Below are positions 53,626 to 64,000 of a DNA stretch of 64,000 nt, in pieces. This DNA is from Cavia porcellus (taxonomy: Eukaryota > Chordata > Mammalia > Rodentia > Caviidae). Every line of letters begins with the position of its first letter. Within the stretch, counting starts at the first letter, position 1. The notes below the pieces were generated by a model. It was not told where the DNA came from. It made no database searches and saw only the letters and a program-made list of their open reading frames with translations. The stretch spans positions 6,830,501 through 6,894,500 of the forward strand of contig NW_026947488.1 of the NCBI RefSeq assembly GCF_034190915.1. Direction: 5' to 3'. Made by a program: the position numbers and the translations under genes.

Positions 53626-56600
53626 CAGGAGGCTGCTGCGCCTTGCAGGTGTGGACCCTGCCCTGTCCGCTCTATCACCCAGAGCCCCACACTGCCCAAG
53701 GACCCTGCAATTCTGCGGCTCAGGCTTCACAGCGCCGAGGAGAATGGGACCCCACCTTCCTGTTCCAGGCAGACCTCCCCACGGTCCTGCAAGGGTCAGG
53801 TGCAAACCTGTGGGGATAGGAGCCATTGTTACAGACCCCACGGCTGTTCCCGCTGGCCCTTCCCGTCATCAAGCCTCACCCTCACCCCAGCCCGAAGCCA
53901 CATCAGGGTGGACCCTGCGCTTGGTGTGTGCTGGACGGAGTGGTGACCCTTGACCCTCGCAGGGGGTGGGGTGGGGAAGCTGCTTGTCCGTGGTCGCAGA
54001 GGCTCCGGAGTCCAAGGCCCAGCGGGCAGGCGGCCTTGCAGAGGCCATCCTGGCGACTCAGCATCTGCCATCCTGGGGCGCACAGGCAGCTGCTCACCCC
54101 AGACTCCAGCCAGCGAGGCGTCCCACTGAGTGGTGCGCACGCCACATCCTGAATCCTCTAAGCAGCACTCGAGGCCCTGAGCTCTGCCCGCCCCATCCCA
54201 CCGTGGACACTGACGATTCCTGACAGCTATGTGCGTAATGTCAGTTCCAGGGTTCACCAAGCTCTCCGCAGGGAAGCCCACACAAAACGGTTCTGACAGC
54301 TCTCGCCCAAGGAGTGGAGTTTAGTCGCCAACAATTCATGAAACAAAGCTGGGATCCGAGAACACCTTTTGCTGTTAGTCACTGTGATACCAGCGTTAGG
54401 TCTAAGAAGGGGGAAAAGAAAGAAAAAGAAAGAACATTCTTTTTTTTTTTCTGCTGTGGTATCTCTCAGAGACCCTCAACGGGTTGAACTCGTCTCTAAG
54501 TCAATCAGCTATCACTCACCCAAATCCTACTGAGCATATCCATTTATTCCCGAGGCCAGTTTCTCTGTTTTCCTCTCTCACTGCACAGATGATTTGTCTT
54601 AAGTCCTCTTAGTTCATGCAGGAGAACATTTTCAAATAGAATTGCTGTTTTTGTTTTTTTTTTTTTTTTTCTTTTTTCTTTTTAAAAGCTTTGGCGAGAT
54701 CAAATTGGACCCAGACTTTTTTTGGAAGGAACCTGGAGAAGGGCTCGGTACCAGTGAGTCGGACACCTGTGGGAAGCCGAGGACCATCCTCAGGGTGCAC
54801 ACCAGGGTCAGGTACCAGGACACCTGCCCTGGTGAGGAGGCGGACTGAGCCCTGTGTGTCTTCTGGAAATCTCAGTTCTCCAAAGCCGAGCGACAGAGCT
54901 GCTTGTCTCCCGCCGGAGGTGGGTGCCCGTTACCAGGATTGTGCTTCTCCTGTCTAAGCAGAGAGAAAATCCGGATTCTCCCTGTGTCCCTGAATCACCG
55001 AAAGTCTCCACAGCTGGCACAGCGCAGGCTGCGTCTCCCAGGACACTTCAGGATTCACCAGCTGTGCTTGCCACCGCTCTCCCCTCCTGTCACCCCCCCC
55101 TTCCCTGTCACCCAGCATCACTGGAGCATGACTCAAGAAACCAGGAGACAAGGTCCGACCTGTCTGATGTCGACCACGAGAAAATACTAAAAATGGGTGC
55201 TGATGAAGGCCAGCGGAGCTGAAGGTAAGTGATGGTTCGCTTACTGCTCGGTCCCCGGGGCCAGGCTCTGGGTCAGTGACAACTCTGACTGCCAGACAAA
55301 TTCCTGCCCCCTTGGAGCTTCCCTTCTAAGGCTTGGTTAATAAACCAAGTGGCCCACAATGCCATGTCCAAGAGGGATGGGTGGGCACTGTCCCGAGACC
55401 CGAAGAGGGGGTGTGGCCCGTGTTGGGGGCCTGAGGACAGCAGGAAGGGGCTGGCAGAGGCTGAGCTCAGCACAGGCTTGAAAGGGTGGAGATGCCCCCA
55501 CCCCACTTTTGCAGATTCCCTGCAGGGAAGGGAAGGTGTGGAGACCCTGGGGCAGGAGGGTGCAGAGCAAGTGAGGAAACAGAAGGGAGATGGACCCTGC
55601 TGCAGGGCCGGGCATTGCCCACATGCTGTGCCCCCTGGGGTGGCCGTCAAGGAGTCCTATGAATGGTCATTCAGCCTCTCAGCCACAGCCAGACCTGTGC
55701 AGGCCTCAGTCTGCCTGGCTGCCCCTCCTCTATCCTAACTGCTGCCCGGGGCTCGAGCAACACCTCCACCCCCACCCCCAAGACACCTTGCCTTGGCACC
55801 CGTGCCCTGCACTGTGCTGGTCATGCCCACCAGTTCACGTGGGATCTGTGTGGTTTGGGGTGCCAGGGCAGGGTCCCCTCCACATGGTTGGGGGCCTGGG
55901 AGCCAGCCCCTTGCAGGGATGGAGTCACCTCCAGGACTTGACGACAAGCCCTGCCTGCCGTGGGAACTGCAGGGACGAAGCTGGCTGGTGACAACAGTGA
56001 TCACAGCCGGTGGGCAGAGAGCTTTAGAGTCACCGCCTGGAGTCCCGGGATGAGGACAGCCCGTGGCACAGGGGTCCTGGGCTCTGCCTTTGTGCGGAGT
56101 CTCACAGGGGCTGCAGAGACCACCAGCCACGGCCAAGCCGGGTGACAGGGACCCGCTATCGCTGACAGCAGCGGTGTGCTCAGGGTGCCATCAGCAGGTG
56201 TCTCGGGGACCCAAGACCATCCCTATTTTTAAAATTTTTAGCACTGGTGTCCTGCACATCCTGGGCATCCTCTGCCACCGAGCTGCAGCAGCCCCACCTC
56301 CCCGCTCTAGGGACCCCTTGGACCTCTGCTGAGGGCATCCTGACAGGGTCCAGCACGCCTCGTCCAGTCCAGTCACTAAGCAGCTGCTGTCCCGGAGCTG
56401 GAGGCAGCGGAGAACTAAGCCCTGTTCTCTCAGAGCTCCTGAGTGGTGAACCGAGGTTCACACCATGGGAAAGCACCACTGCTGTGCCGGAGGTGGGGAG
56501 CAGAGGCGGAGCTCCAGTGTGGGGCACATCCCGCGGACACTGCTGACACTCGACGCCCGCTGCACGGAGGGGGATTCAGGACCTTACACAGGGTGCTCAG

Positions 56601-57565
56601 CACTTTGCTGTGAACCAGATGCTTCGGCCTGACTGTTCTGGGCCAGCTAAGCTGCGGCCCTCAGCGGCAGATGTGTTAGATACACACACACCTTCCCCTG
56701 GGCTCACAGGACGCGGCCCCAGCATGAGGCAAAGAGCCTGTGCACGGGTTCACTCTGATCTCAGTGCTGTTCCAGTGAGTGTCTTTAGTATCACAACCCT
56801 GCTGGCGCTGGACCTTTGTGCTGCCCTCTGCACTGCCTCCCCATGTCTGAAGTCTCAGTCCCTCTGCTGCAGGACTGAACGTGGCAGGTTCTTTCCCAGA
56901 CTCCCTTGCAGTTAGGACATGGACATGTGCCCAGGGCCAATCAGAGGCACCCACTCCGCTCCAGCATGCAAAGCAGCTGCTCCATTCAGCTGTTCTGTAC
57001 AGGACCTGGGAGGTGGCGCAGGACAGAGAGGCTCCAGCAAGCCGGGGATAAGGTGAGGAGGGACAGGTGGGCACATAGGGTAGCACCTGTGCCTGACCAG
57101 CTGGGCATCAGAACGAGGCCTGGTACTTGGCTGCTGAGCCCCGCCCACACCCTCTCCATAATCTACGAGCTGGCGACGCTGTGAGAGCACATTCTGATTC
57201 TGTTGCTGCAACTTGCAAATCGCCTTCTGCAAGGCAGGTTTCTCAGCCCTCGCAAGACTGACAGTTGGGGCCGGGTGACCCTGGTGCACGTCCTGTGTGC
57301 TGTACAGTGCTGACCATCAGCTGCCATGGACACCGTCTACACACAGGCTGTGCAACCAGAGCTCTCTGCAGACATTGCCTGATGCCCCTGGGGGCAGAGT
57401 CTCCTGACTGGGGGCACCAGTCTGGGCCGTATTGCGGGGAGGGGTCTGCACTTGGGGAAACGCCAGGAATCCTGCAAAGGTTAGGCTTGCTCACAATTAG
57501 GAGCATCTTATCTAGGGGGTGTGATCCAAAAATACTATCAATGTACATTTTTAAAAAACATTAGA
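53626..57565. other. Non-coding stretch, no secure feature
   Basis: A T run lies at about 54652-54670. CAAATTCCTGCCCCCTTGGA near 55299 may be an ancient L2/MIR remnant. No exon or RNA gene recognised in about 3.9 kb. Confidence 0.35.
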
Positions 57566-57570
57566 AAGTT

Positions 57571-57730
57571 TTAGTTACATTTCTCATTGCTGAGACAAAA
57601 TCCCCAACCCCCAGAGTCACAGGAAGAAAGGTTTACCTGGCCCCCAGTTTGTAAAGGATCTGGTTTATAGTCGCTGGCTCCAAGGCAGAGGGCCATCGCA
57701 GAGGAGAAACTGCTCATGCAGGCAGCAAGG
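57571..57730 (+). mobile_element. Unclassified ancient retroelement fragment
   Basis: CTCATTGCTGAGACAAAATC, AGGAAGAAAGGTTTACCTGG and GATCTGGTTTATAGTCGCTG resemble a widespread mammalian repeat (phrases TGCTGTGACAAAATACC and GAGGAAAGGTTTAT). Family not assigned. The segment at 59640-59765 looks like its other end. Confidence 0.38.
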
Positions 57731-57883
57731 TGGCAAGCTACAAGTACCAACAGCAGCCCCCCTTCTGTCCCTTGCATCCCCCCGGGGTGCCCACCGTCAG
57801 GGCGGGGAGCGCTCACACCTGGATCCAGCCACCTCCGGAAAGGCCCACCTCTGACGCTCTGGACACTGGAAGTCTACACAGTG

Positions 57884-57990
57884 AGCTGGGCGTGGTGGTC
57901 CTGTCTGCAACCCCACTCTCAGAGGACTGAAGCAGGACCACCACGAATTCAAGCCCAGCCTGTCCGACCCATCAAAACTGTCTAAACCCA
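57884..57990 (+). mobile_element. B1-type SINE, shortened
   Basis: GAGCTGGGCGTGGTGGTCCT, CAACCCCACTCTCAGAGGAC, CGAATTCAAGCCCAGCCTGT and CAAAACTGTCTAAAC. Confidence 0.65.
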
Positions 57991-59245
57991 CAGCCAAACA
58001 ACCTATAACAGGAAAAGAAAACTGCCGATAACCCCCCTGGAAGTGCCCAGCCATCTTCCAACATACTTTCCCCGCCGTCCGCTGCCTTCTGTAGCCGCTC
58101 TGGAGTCCTCTTTCCTGAGTGTCATTATTTTGGATGTCAAGGCTGCCCCAGTGTCCTGAATCCGTTTCAAACCCTAATCTTTCATGGTCTTCTTCACTTT
58201 GGGGAAGACAAGCCACATGGAGCCGGATGCAGGAAATAACTGGCTGGGGATGCACTGAGATGTTTTCCAAACCCGCCTTTCTGTCTGGGGGACGTCGAGC
58301 TGCAGCAGCACGCAGGGCGGCTTTCTGACAGCTGCAAAGCCGGGCACTCAGGGAGACGCAGAGCCCCGCACCCTGAAAGCCGCGAGGAGGCCGCGGTCAT
58401 GGTGGCTGGAAGCCAGGGCAGGGTCTCAGGGGGCGAGGACACGGTGTTTACCGCAGTGACTTTTTTAAGGCTGAAATATTCGCCGTGTATTTTGACCCCC
58501 GCTGTGCATGCGGCCCTGGGTGGCCCCAGGGCTGGGGCTGGAACTCGTCCACACATTCTGGGAGCGTGGAGGGGAAGGACTGGGGCGCTTCGTTTAAGCC
58601 AGATTTCCATTGCACTCACATTTTTGACAGGGAACTTACATTTTGGTTAAATACATGTAAAGGCCCAGCCAAGAGCTAGACGGAAGCAGTTTCAGGGTGC
58701 TCCACCTCGAAGAGGGGTATTCTAAAATGCAGTTATGGCAGGGGTACGCCCTTGGCACCCACCGGTACATCTGGGGCTGGGTGAGGCCTCCGAGGGGCGT
58801 ACGGGCCATGCAGGACAGTCAGAGCAGCAGCTCAGACGTGGCGGCACCTCTGGTCCCAAGTCCTGGCTCTAACCGCATGGCCAGGCTGTCCGACAGGAAG
58901 GGCTGCCAGTGACGGGTGGCCATGGCTTCCTCATTCTGCACCCCTACCCAAGTCCAGGCTTTCCTCGTGGCTGGAGAAGGATGTTCCCCTGGCCAGGGCA
59001 GGGAGTGGGTGCTGCTGGCAGTGTCCCTAAGCGGGGAACCACCAGCAGGCTTGAGCGGGGGCTGCTCGGACCTGCCCATCTCGACCCATCCGCAGGCCTC
59101 CCCACGGGGCACCCTGGCCCCAAGGCTGGTTGGATCCAGGCCCTGGGGGCGCTGCACAAGTGTCCAGAGCTGAGTTCAGGCCCAGGGCGGCTCCCTTTGT
59201 GGGGTGTCTCTGGGTGAGGAGGGCAAGGCCCGGGCTGCAGGAGCG
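57991..59245. other. Non-coding stretch, no feature recognised
   Basis: No gene or repeat signature found. Confidence 0.35.
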
Positions 59246-59249
59246 GCCC

Positions 59250-59272
59250 CTATGCCAGCAGGTGGCGCAGCT
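59250..59272 (+). promoter_or_regulatory. CTCF-like site
   Basis: TGCCAGCAGGTGGCGCAGCT at 59253-59272 matches the CTCF core CCAGCAGGTGGCGC. Same orientation as the sites at 13621 and 15801. In vivo binding is inferred. Confidence 0.55.
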
Positions 59273-59465
59273 GGGGCACTGGGGAAGTGCGGCCCTCCAT
59301 GGCTTCTCTGGACTCCGCGTGTGGGTTTCAGACCAACCCAGTGGGGATGGGGAGCTGTGTATTTCACAGGTCTTTTTTTCCTGATTTTAAAAGTTATCAT
59401 TTTTACTTCCCCTGCCAAGATGGTGGCTGCCCCATGACCCTGCCCACCCAGGGTTCGAAAGGTGT

Positions 59466-59630
59466 TTGTGGGCCGGTGCGAAGGCACAGTAGGAGGCTGA
59501 GGCAGGAGGATTGAGCATGCAAACCCAACCTGGGCAAGTCGGCAACTCAGAGAGGCCTGTCTCAAAATAAAACAAAATAAGTGCTGGAGATGTAGTGTGG
59601 TGTGAAGGGCCTCGGAGAAAGAAAGGAAAG
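59466..59630 (+). mobile_element. B1-type SINE with ID-like tail, diverged
   Basis: TGGGCCGGTGCGAAGGCACA, GTAGGAGGCTGAGGCAGGAG, CAACCTGGGCAAGTCGGCAA and GCCTGTCTCAAAATAAAAC, then GTGCTGGAGATGTAGTGTGG as the decayed tRNA-like part. An AAAGAAAGG tail follows. Confidence 0.78.
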
Positions 59631-59639
59631 AATGAATGA

Positions 59640-59766
59640 ATGGATTTGTGTTCGCTTCCTGTCGTGGATGGACTAAGCCACGGAAGAGCCGAACGACTTC
59701 CAAAAGCCGCACCTCTGAACACGTGAGCCCCCCGGGGAGGCTTTTAAGGCCCAAATCATAACAGCA
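59640..59766 (+). mobile_element. Unclassified ancient retroelement fragment
   Basis: GAACACGTGAGCCCCCCGGG, GAGGCTTTTAAGGCCCAAAT and CATAACAGC resemble the end of the repeat seen at 57571 (phrases ACACATGAGCC and CCAAATCATAACA). Family not assigned. Confidence 0.38.
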
Positions 59767-60310
59767 CTGATTTCCTAAGTACATGCAAAACTGAGAATGA
59801 ATCAAAGGCCCCTCTCTCTCTTTCTAAAAGCAGCACCCATGGGTGCCTGTCCCACCCCCACTCCAGGCAGCCCAAATCGGGAAGTGTGCATAATGAAGCC
59901 CTGCTGACAGAGAGGAGGTCGGTGACAGGGACAGGAGTGAAAGGGTGACCGGAGGCGCTCCCTTCTTCCCGAGCCATCCCCGGAACCGCTCTCCTGGGAA
60001 GGTGGCTGGACATTCGAGTTTCCAGTGGCCAACCGGTTTCTTGCAGACCCGGGGCACTTCCTCCTGCCTTGGGTGCCTTTGGGGGTCTCCAGACACCTTT
60101 CCACTTCTTCCCGCAGCCTCCCCTAACCTGTCTCTTCCTGTGGCTGAGAGTGACCAAGCGTTTACCCCGGGGGCCCGTCGTCTGCCTCACCCACCAAAGT
60201 CACGTTGGCAGGGGGAGGGCTCCGCTCAGCCCTATCCACGGTGTGGCCCGGCCCCCTGGACAGTCCTCCTCCTAACAAGAAGGGAGAGGAATGCCTCCCT
60301 GCAGGGCTCA
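59767..60310. other. Non-coding stretch, no feature recognised
   Basis: No gene or repeat signature found. Confidence 0.35.
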
Positions 60311-60314
60311 GCAA

Positions 60315-60420
60315 CTCTGTGAGGTCAGGGCCACCACTCGCTCTGCTCTGCAGATGGAGGCCCCGAGGCCCAAGGTCACAGCTAGCAAAAAGCGGCAGTA
60401 GGATTTGAGCTCAGCCCTGC
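60315..60420 (-). mobile_element. MIR fragment, minus strand
   Basis: CTGCAGATGGAGGCCCCGAG, GCCCAAGGTCACAGCTAGCA and GGCAGTAGGATTTGAGCTCA follow the reversed MIR core. Confidence 0.65.
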
Positions 60421-62165
60421 CCAACTTTATTCCCAGCCAGCCTCAGCCTCAGCCTCCCCGACCCCCAGCAGCAGCTCTGACCTGTCTAAGAGACGCAGGC
60501 AGAGACTTTGAAATGAAAAATCAAAGGACTCTTTCTGTCCTTGCAGGAAGCACTGGCAGCCAAACCCCTCTTCAGGAAAATCCCCACCCGGATCTCAACG
60601 ACCTTCTAGGGGACTCCCCAGGCACTGGCTGGGCCAGGGAACCCCAGACAGGGGAAGATTCCACACTAGGACAGCGGAGAGCCAACCTCCCTACCTGAAG
60701 TGGCCACGGCCGCTTGCTTAGCACCCCCAGCACAGAGGCTCCTCTTTCCTTGGCCTCCAAAGGAGACAGAGGGCCCTGAACCCTGTCCTCCCACGATGCT
60801 GGCTGCAGGGAGATGACAGGGCCAGGGAGCAAATGTCGGTGCCAAGCCCACAGGGCACGCTTCAAGGGCAGAAAATCTTTAAGTAAATTTTCTATTATGA
60901 ACCTCAGCTTTATATGTTTATCCGCAGCTTTGGGTTCAAATTCTGGTTCGGGGACAGAGTGTGTTGAATACATCAGCTCTTTCATGCGGACTTGAGGTCA
61001 CCTGAAAACTGATCACCACTGGCACGTGGTGGGAGTAGGAGGCCCCTGTGACTGTCTCCTGCCAGCCCTCTGTTGCCATCGAAGTTTCTGGAAGTGTTTT
61101 TTCCTGAGTTGCCAGCACTTTGCACATCCTGCCCGCAGAACCAATGACAGCGGGTGCCCGAGACGACCTTTCCAAGGCTGTTCTGCAGCAGAGTCTCGGC
61201 GGCCAGATGTGTAGGGCGGAAGCTTCACTCGCCGGTCACCAACTTGATGCTTCAGAGTAAAATCTGAGCAGCTTGCTTCAAAACTCATGAAAGACTGGAG
61301 CTCCCTACACCAAGCCTCCTCCTCCTCCTCTGCGATGTGTGGTCTTCTGTTCACAGCAACCCCGAGTCTCCTCTGTCACCCCCAGGATCCTGAAGCAGAG
61401 ACGAGCCAGGGAGAGACACAGGCTGCCACCGCTACCCACAGTCCCGTACATGGTCTCACGCCACGGACCGTGGCCACGCTGCTCTGCTAGCGAGGAAGGA
61501 CCTCTGCGCTACCTCTCTCCAGAGTGACCACTGCAGTCCTTCCCGTGGGCCCCTGGCCTGCAGCTCCCTGCCAGGTGACCACAGACCTCTCAGAGCCCTC
61601 ACACGTCCCAGGTGGAGGCCGGGCTGTCTCCACTCTTTTCTTCCAGGGAACCGGCTCCACTGTGCTCTCAGTCTGGCTGCTCTGTGGCTGTTTCTCCCTC
61701 CTCCCCACATCCAGCCCATCAGCACACCCCGGCTCCTTCTCCGACACGGCTCTGGTCCTGTGCTCGGCACTCCGCACAGTCCCACTGACTCCCGAGCACA
61801 GCAGGCCAGCCCTGCCTCAGGGCTGCCAGGAACGCTGACCCCCCAACTGGTTCCCCAGAATTCTGCACGACTCCATCCCTGAGCTCCGGAGGTCTCCCCT
61901 GAGTCACTTTCAGCCTCACCCACTGGGCTGAAGGCCAGGGATTTGGTCAGGGGCTTTTTCCTCTTGTGCTCTCAGCTGGCCCAGCACAGCCTTAAAGGAG
62001 GCTGGGTCTGATCTGCACTGGTGGGGGGTGACCCTGTCACAGCCACGATGCCTCCCCGGGCCAGGGCTTTGCGATCCAGATGCCAACGAGTGAGGTTAAA
62101 ATGCCGTGCTGGCGGGCTGCACCCAGGGGGCAGGTCCCACCATGCCTGTCTGCAGGTGCCCTGTG
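60421..62165. other. Non-coding stretch, no feature recognised
   Basis: GC-rich; a short CTC run near 61320. No exon or repeat family recognised. Confidence 0.35.
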
Positions 62166-62169
62166 AGCT

Positions 62170-62315
62170 AAGAATGTGTGTGTGTGTGCATGCCTATGTG
62201 TGTGTGCACGCATGAGTGTGAACGTGTGTGTGGAGCAAAGAATCCAGCCAAAGGCTTCATGCACACCAGGCAAGCACCGTACCACCAAGTAACTCGGCCC
62301 CCAGCCGAGTATTGT
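62170..62315 (-). mobile_element. TG-rich tract joined to a minus-strand ID-like SINE tail
   Basis: TGTGTGTGTGTGCATGCCTA opens a TG-rich stretch to about 62232. Then ACACCAGGCAAGCACCGTAC, CACCAAGTAACTCGGCCCCC matches the reversed A-box side of the tRNA-like SINE. Confidence 0.5.
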
Positions 62316-62760
62316 ATTCTTAGCGTGAAATGCTTTTTTAAACACACTCTCAGCCCTGGAGAACTGTGGCTCTCCAGCAGCAAGTGTTAGGGCTGCATGA
62401 GGAAGGGTGCCATCTCCAGGCTTCCCAGGGCCCCTGCCACCCACCGCGTGCACCCCTGCAGGGTTCATAACCCAGGACAGCCCAGGCCGGGGTGCAGGAG
62501 AACTGAGCTGGGAAGGAGATGCTGGGCCAGGGTGGCCAGCTGGTCAGGCAGCCCCAGGGCGACTGTGCAGGAGAGCAGCCTGCTGCCCATTCACTCCCAG
62601 CCACACCCAGCCCTGCTGAACGGGAGGTGGCCTGGGTTCCCGGAGTGTGGGGGGTGGGGAGGGGCTCACACCTCTCAGCCTCAAAAATCTCACATTCCGG
62701 TTCCAGCCCAGGGACAGGGTGAAAAACAAGTCCTGCATCTGGCCCCAGAGAGAACGTACC
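62316..62760. other. Non-coding stretch, no feature recognised
   Basis: No gene or repeat signature found. Confidence 0.35.
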
Positions 62761-62764
62761 CCAC

Positions 62765-62830
62765 CTCTGCCACTCACTTGCTGTGAACAAATCACCTCCG
62801 TGCCTCAGTTTCCTCACGTTTAAACTGCCT
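62765..62830 (+). mobile_element. MIR fragment
   Basis: CTTGCTGTGAACAAATCACC, TCCGTGCCTCAGTTTCCTCA and CGTTTAAACTG give the MIR core phrase. Confidence 0.6.
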
Positions 62831-62924
62831 GTTCCCCCCTCATGCTATGGGAGGATGAATCAGTCTTGCATGTGAAGTGTTTTTGTGCAGGCGTCAGCAC
62901 AGAGGGGTCCTCGTCGGAGGAGAA

Positions 62925-63020
62925 ATATCCAAAGAGTTGGTTATCGTCCTTTGAAATATGCTAATCCTTTAACGAGGGTTTAGTTGTGAAATTGATAATT
63001 AATGAAACAGCCCTGCATCC
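62925..63020. promoter_or_regulatory. Enhancer-like island
   Basis: GGTTATCGTCCTTTGAAATA, TGCTAATCCTTTAACGAGGG and GAAATTGATAATTAATGAAA lie in an AT-rich block with several homeodomain-type cores. Candidate conserved non-coding element, inferred from composition. Confidence 0.33.
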
Positions 63021-63905
63021 TTCCTCCACCCAACACAGATGTGACACAGAGAGGCCGTTAGTTCCTCCCAGGAGCCAGCTCTGAAGTCCGTCTTGGAGGG
63101 AGCAGGTGGGGTCCCTGGGGTGGATCCGGGGACCCCCGCCCGGTGGATTTCAGTACCTTCCGGCCAGGACAGCCGTGACCTGTTATTACACGTTATTTAT
63201 GATGATCTCTAACTCTGCTGTTTGCTTTCCTGGCTGTATCATTAGGTCGCGGTGCACTTGGTGATACTTTTCCCCAAGCCTTGCTTGTAAACATCCATCT
63301 CGCAGCCGCACCCCAGTAGTAAATGGGGCCATACGGGCCCAGGCCCTCCCGGGCACGCCTTGATGTGAAGCCAACCCCTCAACGCCCAAACCCATTTTAC
63401 GAAGCGCTTTACTGCCCATTTCTTCTTGGCCGACCTCCCAGCAGGTAGCAGCAGCCCCTGGGCTACTCCCACAAACCGCACACTTCAGAAACCAATGTGG
63501 CTGCCTGGACAAATGAGCCTGACCAACAATAGTCCCCCTCCACAGGCGGAGCTCCCGGGGGAGCGGCTCCCACCGACCTGCTTTTCCTGTTCGGACATCC
63601 ACTCTGGAGGGCATGAATTGTCCTCCAGGTTGCAGGGCTACCTGCACCTGCCTGGCACCCAAGGAGCCTTCACACCCAGTGCTTGAACTCAGCAGCTCGT
63701 CCACGCCCCTCACCCACACTCATAAAAGTGGATGGCAGCCACAGCTCTGGAAGGAGTCGCCCGCCTGGCTGAACAGAAGCCTGAGCTAGCGGAGTCCCCC
63801 AGGCCAGCAGCACTGGCCCACGGTGCTGTTCTCACGTCTGCCGCTGCAGGTGAAGCACACGGGTGCAGAGAGGTTGCACAACCTCCTTAAGAACCAGAGC
63901 GAGAG
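63021..63905. other. Non-coding stretch, no feature recognised
   Basis: GTTATTACACGTTATTTATG at 63181 may extend the island above. Nothing else recognised. Confidence 0.35.
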
Positions 63906-63907
63906 TC

Positions 63908-64000
63908 CAGAGTGGTGGTGAGAGTTCGTAGTCCTGGCTATTCTGTAGGCTGAGGCAGGAGGATGGCAGGCACAAGGCCTGCCCCAGCAACTTAGCACCT
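63908..64000 (+). mobile_element. B1-type SINE, cut by the window end
   Basis: GAGTGGTGGTGAGAGTTCGT, then AGTCCTGGCTATTCTGTAGG, CTGAGGCAGGAGGATGGCAG and CCAGCAACTTAGCACC. It continues beyond the window. Confidence 0.78.

Overview
The window looks like a mammalian nuclear chromosome segment, most probably from a rodent. It carries many 7SL-derived B1-type SINEs, several of which are fused to a degenerate tRNA/ID-like tail (about 1002-1186, 13955-14137, 32750-32937, 59466-59630). It also carries free tRNA-derived SINEs, MIR, hAT and L1 relics, and long simple repeats. B1 with an ID-like tail (B1-dID) points to a rodent outside the mouse/rat lineage, such as the squirrel, dormouse or beaver groups. 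I cannot name the species. I could support no intact protein-coding gene. The long open frames here come from GC-rich sequence or from tandem repeats and have no recognisable domains.

Layout. 1-1700: GC-rich DNA with a promoter-like cluster of five CCAAT boxes (621-802) ahead of a short ATG frame (838-900), then a SINE. 1702-8103: a complete but decayed class I (gammaretrovirus-like) endogenous retrovirus, with two about 300-base LTRs and a 5-base target duplication GGCAC on both sides. Recognisable gag, protease and RT relics remain. Its proline-rich gag segment has turned into a 21-base minisatellite of about 41 units. A tRNA-SINE and a 597-base solo LTR, each with its own target duplication, are nested inside it. 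8104-26000: GC-rich non-coding DNA with scattered SINEs, MIR and hAT relics, two CTCF-like sites and a few AT-rich islands that resemble developmental enhancers. 26089-26661: an AC microsatellite and a long CATC tract. 27000-39400: mostly unremarkable, with an old L1 3' end (36060-36380) and an enhancer-like AT-rich block (37670-38060).

39490-40640: a minus-strand L1 fragment that keeps ORF1 and 5'-UTR-like sequence but no ORF2, flanked by a 15-base direct repeat. 41155-41613: a long GATG tract. 42100-44500: enhancer-like islands, a MIR, a SINE and a hAT relic. 45210-45690: a processed RPL21 pseudogene. 47900-48460: degenerate tandem repeats. 49270-49770: an unclassified AT-rich repeat that shares motifs with 21245-21560. 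50000-64000: GC-rich intergenic or intronic DNA with SINEs, MIRs, a third CTCF-like site and one more enhancer-like island. The last SINE runs off the window end.

No genes here work together as an operon or pathway. The best reading is intergenic or intronic DNA in a GC-rich part of the genome. The clearest stories are the layered insertions at 1.7-8.1 kb and the tandem repeat that grew within a retroviral gag frame. I found no evidence for a new defence, mobile or metabolic system.
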